DNA of 64,000 bases from Pseudomonas sp. SCA2728.1_7 (GCF_018138145.1 NZ_CP073104.1:4345001-4409000); one strand, 5' to 3'. Numbered from the stretch's first letter, positions 50,955 to 60,735 are shown. Made by a program: numbers and translations. Notes: a model not told the origin generated them from the sequence alone.

Positions 50955-51473
50955 TCAGATCAATTGCAGAGCCTTTCTCCACCATGAGTTCACAACCGTG
51001 CGGTTTGCCTGTTCTCGCTCCGTCACCATGTGTGGCACATCTTGCAACCGTATCCACGGCTGATTATTCCAATGCAACAAACTCAACGTCATGTCCGGCC
51101 AGTTGAGCAAGCTGAGGTGTGGGCGTTCGCTTGTGCTGGGGTGTTGGGCGTCGCGCAGGGTGGGGATGACCTGGTGGGTGAGCCATTCGCGCAGGGCTCG
51201 GTATTCGGGGCAGTAGTGGTAGACGAGGAGGGCGTAGATGCCGGATTCGCTGATCAGCAGGGTGTTTTCGATCTGGTTGTGGATCAAGGTTTTGTGGGTT
51301 TGGTATTGGTCGGGGTCGAGTTTTCGCAGCATGCGTTCGTTGAGGTAGATGTGTAGCAGGCGACTCAGGTCTCGGGCGCAGAACCAGGGTTGGTTCTGGA
51401 TGAGGAGGGCGTGGAGGGGGAGTTTGTGGCGGGTGAAGATGTGCGGGGTCAGATAAGTCTCTTCTTGATTCAT
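50955..51473 (-). CDS. BRO-N domain protein
   Basis: A 172-residue protein with the Bro-N pattern: an N-terminal strand region (LPLHALLIQNQPWFCARDLSR), then IENTLLISESGIYALLVYH and YRALREWLTHQVIPTLRD, typical of BRO/antirepressor-like proteins of phages and their host relatives. These bind DNA. The ATG at 51473 follows AGAGGAAC. A large imperfect palindrome (51511-51680) lies upstream and a strong terminator follows, making it a self-contained unit. Role unknown; it may be a phage-derived regulator. Confidence 0.8.
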   Translation of the reverse strand: MNQEETYLTPHIFTRHKLPLHALLIQNQPWFCARDLSRLLHIYLNERMLRKLDPDQYQTHKTLIHNQIENTLLISESGIYALLVYHYCPEYRALREWLTHQVIPTLRDAQHPSTSERPHLSLLNWPDMTLSLLHWNNQPWIRLQDVPHMVTEREQANRTVVNSWWRKALQLI

Positions 51474-51789
51474 TGTGCAGTTCCTCTTGCTTAAGGGGCT
51501 GCCCTCAATCGTCGCCAAACGATTGGGTGGCAGTTGTACGCGGGTTGGCGAACCGGAGCAAAAGGAACCCGGCAGACCCGAAGGTCTCCCACGCACAACC
51601 GCCATGAAACGATGTGGCGGTAAATGTAGCCGCCATCATGGTTGTCGTGCGCCTTAAGCTGTTCGGGTCGCCAAACCCGGTGCTGAACATTCAGCATCGG
51701 ATGAGCTTAGAAACCTGGGCTTTTCGGCGCAATCGGACGGCGGTGGTGCAAGTTGTAGGAAGTTGCCGAGAAGATTGAAGGGGTGGAGA
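51474..51789. other. Palindromic leader upstream of the BRO gene
   Basis: The region holds nested inverted repeats. GTCGCCAAAC occurs at 51511-51520 and 51667-51676, its inverted partner GTTGGCGAAC at 51544-51553; CGCACAACCGCCAT (near 51592) pairs with ATGGTTGTCGTGCG (near 51638), and GTGGCGG with CCGCC around 51614-51635. Transcribed on the minus strand, it would fold into a long stem. Overlapping short frames (e.g. 51505-51690) have no ribosome-binding site. Confidence 0.6.
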
Positions 51790-51822
51790 TCAAAAGATCG
51801 CAGCCTTCGGCAGCTCTTACAG
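51790..51822. repeat. Single REP copy (GGCTGCGATCTTT type)
   Basis: TCAAAAGATCGCAGCCTTCG followed by GCAGCTCTTACAG, without an inverted partner nearby. Confidence 0.75.
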
Positions 51823-51832
51823 GGGGAGCGGA

Positions 51833-52093
51833 TTATTCAGCGGGCGGCGTCAGCTTGGCTTCCATCTCGGCAACCTTGGCTTCGAGACTCTCAAGTCGGG
51901 CACGAGTGCGCGCCAACACAACCATCTGGCTATCAAATTCTTCACGGCTGACCAGGTCGAGTTTGCTGAACGCACTCTGCAGCAGCATCTTGAACTGGCT
52001 TTCGATTTCGGCTTTCGGCAGCGGGGTGTCGCCGCTGAACAGGCGGGAGGCGGTGCCGCTCAGGGCGTCGAGGAAGTCTTTGGGCGCGAGCAT
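51833..52093 (-). CDS. ubiK: Ubiquinone biosynthesis accessory factor UbiK
   Basis: An 86-residue BMFP (YqiC) protein. It begins MLAPKDFLDALSGTASRLF and ends in a coiled coil (DSQMVVLARTRARLESLEAK). UbiK supports ubiquinone synthesis with UbiJ on lipid surfaces. The family length is near 85-100. It precedes glnK on the opposite strand, the Pseudomonas order. Confidence 0.92.
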   Translation of the reverse strand: MLAPKDFLDALSGTASRLFSGDTPLPKAEIESQFKMLLQSAFSKLDLVSREEFDSQMVVLARTRARLESLEAKVAEMEAKLTPPAE

Positions 52094-52163
52094 GGTGGAT
52101 GTCCTGGAAACAATGGCCGGCAGTGTATCACGCAGTGTCTATAGTCAATCTCGTGGTCAGGGA

Positions 52164-52180
52164 TGCACGCTTTTCGCGCA
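52164..52180 (+). promoter_or_regulatory. Weaker NtrC-like site
   Basis: TGCACGCTTTTCGCGCA keeps the outer TGC/GCA symmetry of the NtrC consensus but has a poorer right half. Its centre is 33 bases from the stronger site, about three helical turns. Confidence 0.4.
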
Positions 52181-52197
52181 GGCGGACGGATGGCGAC

Positions 52198-52212
52198 GCA
52201 CCGTTGTTGTGC
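52198..52212 (+). promoter_or_regulatory. NtrC-like binding site upstream of glnK
   Basis: GCACCGTTGTTGTGC matches the NtrC consensus GCACC-N5-GGTGC at all but one base. It lies about 109 bases before the predicted start of transcription, the usual enhancer distance. Confidence 0.65.
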
Positions 52213-52287
52213 GTATCCGGATGGCGTTTTGCACGGGATGGCTTGCGGCAGCGGCCAAGGGATTGAAATCAGGGGATTTTGGCGAGA

Positions 52288-52304
52288 TGGCAAGGTTTCT
52301 GCTT
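52288..52304 (+). promoter_or_regulatory. Sigma-54 promoter of glnK-amtB
   Basis: TGGCAAGGTTTCTGCTT has the invariant GG-N10-GC spacing of RpoN promoters and matches TGGCACG-N4-TTGC at most positions. Transcription would start near 52314. Confidence 0.72.
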
Positions 52305-52342
52305 AGTCACCTTCGACCCATGCACTGATGCAGTCGCTGTGA

Positions 52343-52846
<504 letters not shown>

Positions 52847-52884
52847 CCGCCGCCACAAACCCCAACGCCCCAGGAGAAAACAAT

Positions 52885-54222
52885 ATGACTCTGCGTAAAT
52901 TCGCAGGGCTAGGAGCCCTGTTGTCTATCGTAATGCCCGGCCTTGCTATGGCGGCAGACGAAGTGGCGGCCCCGGTCCTCAATTCCGGCGACACCGCCTG
53001 GATGCTCACCTCGACAGCCCTCGTGCTGTTCATGACCATCCCCGGCCTGGCGCTGTTCTACGGCGGCATGGTTCGCTCGAAAAACATTCTTTCCGTGATG
53101 ATGCAGTGCTTCGCCATTACCGGTCTGATCAGCATCCTGTGGGTCATTTATGGCTACAGCATTGCGTTCGACACCACCGGCATGGAGCAGGGCGTCGTCA
53201 ACTTCAACTCGTTCTTCGGCGGCATGGGCAAGGCGTTCCTCGCCGGTGTCACGCCTTCGAGCCTGACCGGCCCAGCGGCGCTGTTCCCTGAGGCGGTGTT
53301 CATCACCTTCCAGATGACCTTCGCGATCATCACCCCGGCGCTGATCGTCGGTGCGTTCGCCGAGCGGATGAAGTTCTCCGCGATGCTGATCTTCATGGGC
53401 GTCTGGTTCACCCTGGTTTATGCACCGATCGCGCACATGGTCTGGTCCGGCAACGGCGGCCTGATGTGGGACTGGGGCGTGCTCGACTTTGCGGGCGGCA
53501 CCGTGGTGCACATCAACGCCGGTGTGGCCGGTCTGATTGCCTGCCTGGTATTGGGCAAGCGCAAAGGCTTCCCGACCACTCCGATGGCGCCGCACAACCT
53601 CGGTTACACCCTGATGGGCGCGGCGATGCTGTGGGTCGGCTGGTTCGGCTTCAACGCCGGTTCCGCTGCGGCGGCCAACGGTACCGCCGGCATGGCGATG
53701 CTGGTCACTCAGATCGCTACCGCCGCCGCCGCGCTGGGCTGGATGTTTGCCGAGTGGGTCACCCACGGCAAGCCAAGCGCGCTGGGCATCGCCTCGGGTG
53801 TGGTGGCCGGTCTGGTCGCGATCACTCCGGCTGCCGGCACCGTGGGCCCGATGGGCGCACTGGTCATCGGTCTGGCTGCAGGTGTGGTGTGCTTCTTCTG
53901 CGCCACCACGCTGAAACGCAAACTGGGTTATGACGATTCCCTGGATGCCTTCGGCGTGCACGGTATCGGCGGTATCCTCGGCGCGATCCTCACCGGTGTG
54001 TTCGCAGCTCCTGCTCTGGGTGGCTTCGGCACCGTCACCGATATCGGTGCGCAAGTGTGGATTCAGGTCAAAGGCGTGGGCTTCACGGTGATCTACACCG
54101 CGATCGTCACCTTTATCATCCTCAAGGTCCTCGACGCCGTCATGGGTCTGCGTGTGACCGAGGAAGAAGAGTCGGTCGGCCTCGATCTGGCACAACACAA
54201 CGAACGCGGCTACAACCTGTAA
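52885..54222 (+). CDS. amtB: Ammonium transporter AmtB
   Basis: AmtB is a trimeric ammonium channel of the inner membrane. The 445-residue protein has a signal-like N-terminus (MTLRKFAGLGALLSIVMPGL) and eleven membrane helices; DWGVLDFAGGTVVHINAGVA carries the family aspartate and one of the pore histidines, and DDSLDAFGVHGIGGILGAIL the other. An AGGAG site precedes the ATG. The partner GlnK lies just upstream and the terminator just downstream. Confidence 0.97.
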   Translation: MTLRKFAGLGALLSIVMPGLAMAADEVAAPVLNSGDTAWMLTSTALVLFMTIPGLALFYGGMVRSKNILSVMMQCFAITGLISILWVIYGYSIAFDTTGMEQGVVNFNSFFGGMGKAFLAGVTPSSLTGPAALFPEAVFITFQMTFAIITPALIVGAFAERMKFSAMLIFMGVWFTLVYAPIAHMVWSGNGGLMWDWGVLDFAGGTVVHINAGVAGLIACLVLGKRKGFPTTPMAPHNLGYTLMGAAMLWVGWFGFNAGSAAAANGTAGMAMLVTQIATAAAALGWMFAEWVTHGKPSALGIASGVVAGLVAITPAAGTVGPMGALVIGLAAGVVCFFCATTLKRKLGYDDSLDAFGVHGIGGILGAILTGVFAAPALGGFGTVTDIGAQVWIQVKGVGFTVIYTAIVTFIILKVLDAVMGLRVTEEEESVGLDLAQHNERGYNL

Positions 54223-54240
54223 GTACGCGCATTAAAAACT

Positions 54241-54266
54241 TGCCCGGTTCGCCGGGCATTTTTTTG
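54241..54266 (+). terminator. Terminator of glnK-amtB
   Basis: TGCCCGG-TTCG-CCGGGCA followed by seven T: a seven-pair stem with a TTCG loop. Confidence 0.92.
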
Positions 54267-54436
54267 TCTGGAATTTGTCGCAGAGAGAACAGCTGAAAGG
54301 ATTTTTCGTACGGCTTTGGTCGTGTTTACGACGAGCGTTTTTCTGCGGCCAATGGCTTACATCATTGCAGGAATATTAGGGCCTTTGTTTTTTCCCAGAG
54401 CGCGCTAGAATGCGCCCCGAACGTGCGGAGAACTGT

Positions 54437-54862
54437 ATGTGGCAACAGACTCTGATAACCCTGCGGGCACGGCCCCGGGGCTTTCATCTGGTAACGGACG
54501 AGTTACTCGCTGGCCTGCCTGAACTCAGGGAGTGCCGGGTCGGTCTGTTGCATTTGTGGCTGCAGCATACCTCGGCGTCGTTGACCATCAACGAGAACGC
54601 CGATCCGGCGGTACGTCGCGACTTCGAACGATTTTTCAATCGTCTGATCCCACAAGGAGCAGACGGCTATGAGCATAACGACGAAGGCCTGGACGACCTC
54701 CCGGCGCACTTCAAGGCCAGCGTGCTTGGCTGCCAGATCAGTCTGCCGGTTTCGGCAGGTCGTCTGGCACTGGGGACTTGGCAAGGCGTTTATCTGGGCG
54801 AGCACCGTGATCATGGCGGTGCCCGAAAAGTCCTCGCCACCTTGCACGGTGAAGGGGCATAA
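54437..54862 (+). CDS. yjbQ: YjbQ family protein (UPF0047)
   Basis: A 141-residue protein of the YjbQ/UPF0047 family, called secondary thiamine-phosphate synthase because some members have weak such activity. It has [18 protein letters not shown], where the histidine binds metal, and a C-terminal [16 protein letters not shown]. The ATG at 54437 fits the family start. The biological role is not settled. Confidence 0.9.
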   Translation: MWQQTLITLRARPRGFHLVTDELLAGLPELRECRVGLLHLWLQHTSASLTINENADPAVRRDFERFFNRLIPQGADGYEHNDEGLDDLPAHFKASVLGCQISLPVSAGRLALGTWQGVYLGEHRDHGGARKVLATLHGEGA

Positions 54863-54964
54863 ACCGTTGGTCACCAATGGTTACTGATTTTTTAACGGCG
54901 ACTTTCGACAGTTGCCAAAGCTGGTCTATAACTAATCTGCTTTTCGCAAGTCATGAGGTAGAAC

Positions 54965-55291
54965 ATGAGCGACGATGATCTGGAAAACGACGACCTCGAA
55001 GTAGGCGACGAAGACGAGGCCGAGGAAGGCTTGGAAGCAGCAGCGGAAGACGTTGCTGACGACGATGGTGGCGACGATACGCCGGCCCCGGCTGCCAAAG
55101 GCAAAGCCAAGGCTGCGGTGTCGGTAGATGAGTTGCCGAGCATTGAAGCCAAGAACAAGGAACGCGACGCCCTGGCCAAGGCCATGGAAGAGTTCCTGTC
55201 GCGCGGCGGCAAGGTTCAGGAAGTGGAGGCCAATGTGGTCGCCGATCCTCCGAAGAAGCCAGACAACAAGTACGGTAGCCGCCCTATCTGA
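54965..55291 (+). CDS. sutA: RNA polymerase-binding regulator SutA
   Basis: A 108-residue acidic protein. The first 40 residues are Asp/Glu-rich and probably disordered (MSDDDLENDDLEVGDEDEAE), followed by VDELPSIEAKNKERDALAKA, a helical core, and a C-terminus KPDNKYGSRPI. SutA of P. aeruginosa binds RNA polymerase and raises housekeeping and rRNA transcription in slow growth. The match rests on sequence shape and place (after yjbQ). A terminator follows. Confidence 0.87.
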   Translation: MSDDDLENDDLEVGDEDEAEEGLEAAAEDVADDDGGDDTPAPAAKGKAKAAVSVDELPSIEAKNKERDALAKAMEEFLSRGGKVQEVEANVVADPPKKPDNKYGSRPI

Positions 55292-55311
55292 GGCGTGCCG
55301 CTTGCTTGCTG

Positions 55312-55340
55312 AAAAAGCCCGCCGTCGCTGCGGGCTTTTT
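55312..55340 (+). terminator. Terminator of sutA
   Basis: AAAAAGCCCGC and GCGGGCTTTTT form an eleven-pair stem around CGTCGCT, ending in a T run. Confidence 0.92.
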
Positions 55341-55370
55341 CATGCCCGGTATCCGGACGCGCAATGATCC

Positions 55371-55464
55371 CCCTGTAGGAGTGAGCCTGCTCGCGATAGC
55401 GGTGTGTCAGTCAACATAGATGTATCTGACATTCCGCTATCGCGAGCAGGCTCACTCCTACAGG
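55371..55464. repeat. REP pair with extended arms
   Basis: GTAGGAGTGAGCCTGCTCGC arms extend inward through GATAGCGGTGTGTCAG and CTGACATTCCGCTATC between the convergent sutA and HAD genes. Confidence 0.93.
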
Positions 55465-55473
55465 GGAACTGTG

Positions 55474-56181
55474 TCAGTTCGAGGTGGCATTCCAGCGTGC
55501 GAGTACGGCTGGCAGATCCGTGAGGCTACGGATTTCAGCATCCGGCAAACGATCCGCTTCCCAGACCTTACCCGCCGGGTTGAACCAGATCGCCCGCAAC
55601 CCGGCCTGCTGCGCGCCGGCAATGTCATCACCCGGATGATCGCCGATATGTACGGCGGTTTCGGCCGTGGCGCCGCCGCGCTGCAACGCCTCGTGGAACA
55701 GGCGCGCATCCGGTTTGGCGATGCCGATATCTTCGGCGCACAACGCAAACTTGAAGTAGTCCGCCAGACCCAGCCGACGCACATCGGCATTGCCATTGGT
55801 GACCACGCCAAGCGCATAGTGATTGGCGAGAATCTCCAGCACCGGTTCGACTTCAGGGAACACTTCGATCTGATGCCGCGCATGCAGGAACACTTCAAAT
55901 CCCTTGTCGGCCAAGTCGGATGCTTCGCCATGGGCGTACCCGGCGTCTTCCATTGCATGAAACAACACCCGCCGACGCAGCGCGCTGATCCGATGCTTGA
56001 GGCCCGGCTCGTTAGCCAGTACACGCTCACGAATCGCCCACAAATGCTCCACTGGCACGGCGCCCAGGTTCGGCGCATGTTCGCTCAGCCATTCGCGCAA
56101 TACCGCTTCGGCGCTGACGATCACCGGGGCGGTGTCCCACAGGGTGTCGTCGAGGTCGAAGGTGATCAACTGGATGCTCAT
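55474..56181 (-). CDS. HAD superfamily hydrolase
   Basis: A 235-residue HAD hydrolase. The nucleophile motif is FDLDDTLWD (Asp at 9-13), motif II VVTNGN, and motif [16 protein letters not shown] and [13 protein letters not shown]. The cap domain suggests a small phosphometabolite substrate, possibly FMN or a sugar phosphate as in YigB. The ATG overlaps the xerC stop by four bases, so it is the last gene of the lptM-lysA-dapF-xerC operon. Confidence 0.9.
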   Translation of the reverse strand: MSIQLITFDLDDTLWDTAPVIVSAEAVLREWLSEHAPNLGAVPVEHLWAIRERVLANEPGLKHRISALRRRVLFHAMEDAGYAHGEASDLADKGFEVFLHARHQIEVFPEVEPVLEILANHYALGVVTNGNADVRRLGLADYFKFALCAEDIGIAKPDARLFHEALQRGGATAETAVHIGDHPGDDIAGAQQAGLRAIWFNPAGKVWEADRLPDAEIRSLTDLPAVLARWNATSN

Positions 56182-57077
56182 GAATCATCGCCTTTCATGC
56201 GTTTGGCCCGTGGGTGGGCACTGTCGTAGACCGCCGCCAGGTGCTGGAAGTCCAGGTGGGTGTAGATCTGCGTGGTCTTGATGTCGGAGTGGCCGAGCAA
56301 TTCCTGCACCGCGCGCAGATCCTGCGAGGATTCCAGCAAGTGGCTGGCGAAGGAGTGCCGCAACATGTGCGGGTGCAGGTTCTGCCCCAGCTCGCGCTCG
56401 CCGGCCAGTTTGACCCGTACCTGAATCGCTCTCGGGCCGAGGCGCCGACCTTGCTGGCTGACGAACACGGCATCGTCCGCCGGGTGGGTCATGGCCCGCA
56501 GTGGCAGCCATTGTTCAATCGCTTCGCGGGCCTTTTTACCTACCGGCAACAGACGGGTTTTGCTGCCCTTGCCGAGCACCTGAACCATGCCATCGGCGAG
56601 ATCGAGTTGATCGAGATTAAGCCCGGTCAGCTCGGAAAGGCGCAAGCCTGAAGAATAGAAAAGCTCAAGAATTGCCTGATCACGCCGCGCGAGAAAATCG
56701 TCCTCGACCGCACCTTCAAGCAGTTGCAGCGCACGATCGGTGTCGAGGGTTTTCGGCAGGCGACGTTCGCCTTTCGGCGGCGCCAGACCGGTCGCCGGAT
56801 CATGGTCACAAAGGCCTTCGCGATTCAGATAGTGGTAGAGCCCACGAACCGCCGACAGCAGCCGGGCGAGGCTGCGCGAGGATTGACCTTGCGCATGCAA
56901 ACGGGCGATCAGGCTGCGCAGGCGCTGAATATCCAGCGCGGCCCAGCTGCCGATGTTCTGTTTGACGCACCAGCCGAGGACTTTGTCGAGGTCGCGGCGG
57001 TAGGCCGACAGCGTGTGCGGCGACACCTGTCGCTCACTGCGCAGGTGTTCGCAGTAAGCGTCCAGTTGCCGTTCCAT
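56178..57077 (-). CDS. xerC: Site-specific tyrosine recombinase XerC
   Basis: XerC with XerD resolves chromosome dimers at dif. The 299-residue protein has the N-terminal SAM-like core-binding domain ([20 protein letters not shown]) and the catalytic domain with the R-K-H-R-H-Y set: [49 protein letters not shown]. It lies between the DUF484 and HAD genes, as in other gammaproteobacteria, which favours XerC over XerD. Confidence 0.95.
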   Translation of the reverse strand: MERQLDAYCEHLRSERQVSPHTLSAYRRDLDKVLGWCVKQNIGSWAALDIQRLRSLIARLHAQGQSSRSLARLLSAVRGLYHYLNREGLCDHDPATGLAPPKGERRLPKTLDTDRALQLLEGAVEDDFLARRDQAILELFYSSGLRLSELTGLNLDQLDLADGMVQVLGKGSKTRLLPVGKKAREAIEQWLPLRAMTHPADDAVFVSQQGRRLGPRAIQVRVKLAGERELGQNLHPHMLRHSFASHLLESSQDLRAVQELLGHSDIKTTQIYTHLDFQHLAAVYDSAHPRAKRMKGDDS

Positions 57078-57079
57078 GT

Positions 57080-57805
57080 TCAGCGTACCGAGCGCAGGGA
57101 GCTGTTGACCCGTGGCAGCACGCGGCCCATGACTTCGGCGATGTAGCTGAGGAATAGCGTGCCGACCGAACTCTTGTAGTGCTGCGGATCACGGCTGGCG
57201 ATTGCCAGAATGCCGTGGATGCCTTGATGGCTGACCGCAACCACGGCGGTAGAGCCGATCTGCTTGCGCTGTTCTTCGCCGAAGAGGAAGTCCAGTTCGT
57301 GCTCGCGCAGGCTGCCGCTGACGCTTTTGCCTTCGGTGAGCAAGCCGCCGATGGCGACTTGGGCGTCCGCGTGGCTGACCCAGCGACCGACCGGTGCCGG
57401 GTTGTCACCGAGCAGGATCAGGCTGACAAAAGGCACCTGAAAGTCTTGACGCAGACTGTCTTCGACGCTGATCACCACGTCTTCCAGGCTGGCGGCGTCC
57501 ATCAGGGCGAGGATCAGGCGACGGGTCTTGTCGAACAGGCGATCGTTGTCGCGGGCGACGTCCATCAACTGCGAGAGGCGGTGGCGCATCTCGATGTTGC
57601 GATCGCGCAGAATGGTCATCTGCCGCTCGACCAGCGAAACGGTATCGCCACGCTGGTGAGGAATGCGCAAGGCGGGCAGCAGTTCTTCGTGCTCGACGAA
57701 GAAGTCCGGATGTGCCTCGAGGTATGCGGCAACCGCTGCCGCCTCCAGGCTCTCGGACGCTGATTCGTCGGACTGTCGGGCGGGTACCTGAGGCTTATCG
57801 GTCAT
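57080..57805 (-). CDS. DUF484 family protein
   Basis: A 241-residue protein with the DUF484 pattern: [20 protein letters not shown] near the N-terminus, a coiled helix ([20 protein letters not shown]), and a GAF-like C-terminal half ending in [16 protein letters not shown]. Function is unknown, but the family is constantly found between dapF and xerC. Two bases separate it from xerC; 13 bases from dapF. Translation coupling is likely. Confidence 0.92.
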   Translation of the reverse strand: MTDKPQVPARQSDESASESLEAAAVAAYLEAHPDFFVEHEELLPALRIPHQRGDTVSLVERQMTILRDRNIEMRHRLSQLMDVARDNDRLFDKTRRLILALMDAASLEDVVISVEDSLRQDFQVPFVSLILLGDNPAPVGRWVSHADAQVAIGGLLTEGKSVSGSLREHELDFLFGEEQRKQIGSTAVVAVSHQGIHGILAIASRDPQHYKSSVGTLFLSYIAEVMGRVLPRVNSSLRSVR

Positions 57806-57818
57806 GGTTTCTGCTCAC

Positions 57819-58649
57819 TCAAAGACGTACTTGTCCTTCGTATACACGCACTGCCGGACCGGTCATCAGCACCGGTTGGCCAGGGCCTGCCCATTCAATG
57901 GACAGACGCCCGCCGGGCAGGTCGATCAATAGCGGCGAATCCATCCACCCCTGGCTGATCGCAGCGACAGCCGCTGCGCACGCGCCGGTGCCGCAGGCCT
58001 GGGTTTCCCCGGCGCCACGTTCCCACACGCGCAGCTGCGCGCGGTTGCGGTCGATGACCTGGAGAAAACCGACATTCACTCGCGCCGGGAAGCGCGGATG
58101 GTGTTCGATTTTCGGCCCCAGTTCATGCACCGGTGCGCTGTTGATGTCCTGCACGCGCAGCACTGCGTGAGGGTTGCCCATCGACACGGCGGCCAGTTCG
58201 ACGGTGGTGCCGTCGACTTCCAGCTGATAGCTGATGGCTTGCGCTGGCGCGTCGAACGGAATATCCGCTGGCACCAGACGCGGGGCGCCCATGTTTACGC
58301 CGATCTGGCCGTCGTTACGCACGTCCAGCTCGATGATGCCGCCCTTGGTCTCGACGCGGATCTGCCGTTTCGCGGTCAGACGCTTGTCGAGCACGAAGCG
58401 GGCGAAGCAGCGCGCGCCGTTGCCGCATTGCTCGACTTCCGAGCCATCGGAATTGAAGATCCGATAACGGAAATCCACGTCCGGGTTGCTCGGCGCCTCA
58501 ACGATCAGCAACTGGTCGAAACCGATGCCGGTGTGGCGGTCGCCCCATTGCTTGGCGTGCTTTGGCTGAATATGCGCGTGCTGGCTGACCAGGTCGAGAA
58601 CCATGAAGTCATTGCCCAAGCCGTGCATTTTAGTAAAACGCAGCAGCAT
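57819..58649 (-). CDS. dapF: Diaminopimelate epimerase
   Basis: DapF converts LL- to meso-diaminopimelate for lysine and peptidoglycan. The 276-residue protein has the two catalytic cysteines in [14 protein letters not shown] (first) and [15 protein letters not shown] (second), and starts [20 protein letters not shown]. It lies three bases after the lysA stop, in the lysine operon. Confidence 0.96.
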   Translation of the reverse strand: MLLRFTKMHGLGNDFMVLDLVSQHAHIQPKHAKQWGDRHTGIGFDQLLIVEAPSNPDVDFRYRIFNSDGSEVEQCGNGARCFARFVLDKRLTAKRQIRVETKGGIIELDVRNDGQIGVNMGAPRLVPADIPFDAPAQAISYQLEVDGTTVELAAVSMGNPHAVLRVQDINSAPVHELGPKIEHHPRFPARVNVGFLQVIDRNRAQLRVWERGAGETQACGTGACAAAVAAISQGWMDSPLLIDLPGGRLSIEWAGPGQPVLMTGPAVRVYEGQVRL

Positions 58650-58652
58650 GGG

Positions 58653-59900
58653 TTACTCCGGCAGCAGGCTTTCGCCGGCAAACAGCTCAGCCACGGTTTC
58701 GCGGCGGCGCACTTCAAAAACCTGATCACCGTCTACCAACACTTCAGCGGCACGGCCACGGGTGTTGTAGTTGGAGCTCATCACAAAACCGTAGGCACCG
58801 GCCGAATGCACGGCCAGCAGGTCGCCTTCTTCCAGCGCCAGTTTACGATCCTTGGCGAGGAAGTCACCGGTTTCGCAGATCGGGCCAACGATGTCGTATT
58901 TGCGCGCAGCGGTGTCACGCGGTTTGACCGCGGTAACGTCCATCCACGCCTGATACAGCGCCGGGCGGATCAGGTCGTTCATCGCCGCGTCGACGATGGC
59001 GAAATCCTTGTGTTCGGTGTGCTTGAGGTACTCGATCTGAGTCAGCAGCACGCCGGCGTTGGCAACGATGAAACGGCCTGGCTCGAACACCAGCGCCAGA
59101 TCACGACCGTTGAGACGCTCGCGCACGGCTTTGATGTAGTCGGCGGCCAATGGCGGCTCTTCATCGCGATAACGCACGCCCAAACCACCACCGAGATCGA
59201 TGTGGCGCAGGTGAATGCCGCAATCGCCGAGACGGTCGACCAGATCCAGAAGGCGGTCGAGCGCGTCGAGGAACGGTGGCAGCGTGGTCAGTTGCGAACC
59301 GATGTGGCAGTCGACGCCAACTACTTCCAGGTTCGGCAGATGCGCGGCACGCACGTACACGTCTTCGGCGTCGGCAATGGCGATGCCGAACTTGTTCTCT
59401 TTGAGACCGGTGGAAATGTACGGGTGGGTGCCGGCATCGACGTCCGGGTTAACCCGCAGCGATACCGGTGCACGAACGCCCAGCTCGGCGGCGACCACTT
59501 GCAGGCGTTCCAACTCGTCGGTGGATTCGACGTTGAAGCAGTGCACGCCGACTTCGAGGGCGCGACGCATGTCGTCACGGGTCTTGCCGACACCGGAGAA
59601 GACGATCTTGTCCGGGCTGCCACCAGCGGCGAGAACGCGTTCCAGCTCGCCACGGGAAACGATGTCGAAACCGGCGCCGAGGCGGGCCAGGACATTCAGT
59701 ACGCCGAGGTTGGAGTTCGCTTTGACGGCAAAGCAGACCAGGTGCGGCACGCCGGCCAGTGCATCGGCGTAAGCCAGATACTGGGCTTCGATGTGTGCGC
59801 GCGAGTAAACATAGGTGGGCGTGCCGAAACGGTCGGCGATGGCTGACAGCGCCACCCCTTCCGCGAACAGCTCCCCGCCACGGTAGTTAAAAGCGTCCAT
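58653..59900 (-). CDS. lysA: Diaminopimelate decarboxylase
   Basis: LysA decarboxylates meso-diaminopimelate to lysine with PLP. The 415-residue protein has the PLP lysine in CFAVKANSNLGVLN, HIGSQLT, DLGGGLGVRY and the C-terminal CETGDFLAKDR that supplies the active-site cysteine of the partner subunit. It starts MDAFNYRGGELFAEGVALS, nine bases after lptM. No separate lysR gene is seen next to it. Confidence 0.96.
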   Translation of the reverse strand: MDAFNYRGGELFAEGVALSAIADRFGTPTYVYSRAHIEAQYLAYADALAGVPHLVCFAVKANSNLGVLNVLARLGAGFDIVSRGELERVLAAGGSPDKIVFSGVGKTRDDMRRALEVGVHCFNVESTDELERLQVVAAELGVRAPVSLRVNPDVDAGTHPYISTGLKENKFGIAIADAEDVYVRAAHLPNLEVVGVDCHIGSQLTTLPPFLDALDRLLDLVDRLGDCGIHLRHIDLGGGLGVRYRDEEPPLAADYIKAVRERLNGRDLALVFEPGRFIVANAGVLLTQIEYLKHTEHKDFAIVDAAMNDLIRPALYQAWMDVTAVKPRDTAARKYDIVGPICETGDFLAKDRKLALEEGDLLAVHSAGAYGFVMSSNYNTRGRAAEVLVDGDQVFEVRRRETVAELFAGESLLPE

Positions 59901-59909
59901 GGCGATCCC

Positions 59910-60083
59910 TTAGTAAACGTCGTGCTTGTGTGCTTTCGAAGCAGGCTGCTTTTGCGAAGACTGGGCTTGCTCGGCCGGGTCCTGATCATCATCGGGCAGG
60001 TACAGCGGGCCTTTTTGACCGCAGGCCGAAACAAGGCAGGCAACCGCGACGAGCGCAGCAAGGGAAGAGATCAGGCGCTTCAT
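59910..60083 (-). CDS. lptM: LptM (YifL) small lipoprotein
   Basis: A 57-residue lipoprotein beginning [20 protein letters not shown] with lipobox LVSAC (Cys21), then [13 protein letters not shown], the conserved start of the mature YifL/LptM family. LptM helps LptD oxidation and folding in the outer-membrane LPS translocon. It is first in the lysA-dapF operon, the standard arrangement. The gene is too short for most predictors. Confidence 0.92.
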   Translation of the reverse strand: MKRLISSLAALVAVACLVSACGQKGPLYLPDDDQDPAEQAQSSQKQPASKAHKHDVY

Positions 60084-60194
60084 GGCGAAATCCTTGAAAA
60101 TGCGTTAATTGCGCCGGAGTATACCGGCCACCCGGCGGCTTGCCTATGCGATGGGGTTCCCGTCCGGCGGGGCTCTCTGGATACACCTGGATCC

Positions 60195-60285
60195 TTGTGG
60201 GAGCGAGCCTGCTCGCGATTGCGGTGTGTCAGGCAACAATAATGTTGAATGTGCCGGTCATTCGCGAGCAGGCTCGCTCCCACAG
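60195..60285. repeat. REP pair (GTGGGAGCGAGCCTGCTCGCGA type)
   Basis: Inverted copies in the divergent spacer between lptM and cyaY. Confidence 0.92.
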
Positions 60286-60398
60286 GGTTCGGTGTTGCTG
60301 GGCCGGCAGGTGCTTGGTCGTTAATCTTTGCAATCGGCCGGCAGCGTCCGTATCTTTCGGCGCTTGTGCCTGATCAGACATTTTTTGAGGTTGCCGCA

Positions 60399-60731
60399 AT
60401 GAGTTTGTCCGAAGCCCGTTTTCACGATCTGGTCGATGAAACCCAGGAAAAACTGGAAGACATCTTTGACGAAAGTGATCTGGATATCGACCTGGAGAGC
60501 TCGGCCGGTGTGCTTACCGTCAAGTTCGAAAACGGCTCGCAGCTGATCTTCAGCCGCCAGGAGCCGCTGCGTCAGCTGTGGCTGGCGGCGGTGTCCGGTG
60601 GTTTCCACTTCGACTACGACGAAGAAAGCGAGCGCTGGATGTGCGACAAGAGCGAAGAGCAACTGGGCGAAATGCTCGAGCGCATCGTCAAGCAACAGGC
60701 TGGCGCTGAATTCGACTTCGAAGGTCTGTGA
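60399..60731 (+). CDS. cyaY: CyaY, frataxin-like iron-sulfur assembly protein
   Basis: A 110-residue frataxin homologue that tunes cysteine desulfurase IscS and can bind iron. It begins MSLSEARFHDLVDETQEKLE with the acidic ridge EDIFDESDLDIDLESS, and SGGFHFDYDEESERW is the family's beta-sheet block. The ATG at 60399 follows TGAGG. It diverges from lptM and is four bases before the DUF1289 gene. Confidence 0.94.
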   Translation: MSLSEARFHDLVDETQEKLEDIFDESDLDIDLESSAGVLTVKFENGSQLIFSRQEPLRQLWLAAVSGGFHFDYDEESERWMCDKSEEQLGEMLERIVKQQAGAEFDFEGL

Positions 60732-60735
60732 TTCC

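Noticed and set aside
51505..51690. Short frames in the palindromic leader (possible Ash/Icd-like gene)
   Set aside because: No ribosome-binding site and two frames compete; the inverted repeats explain the pattern better.
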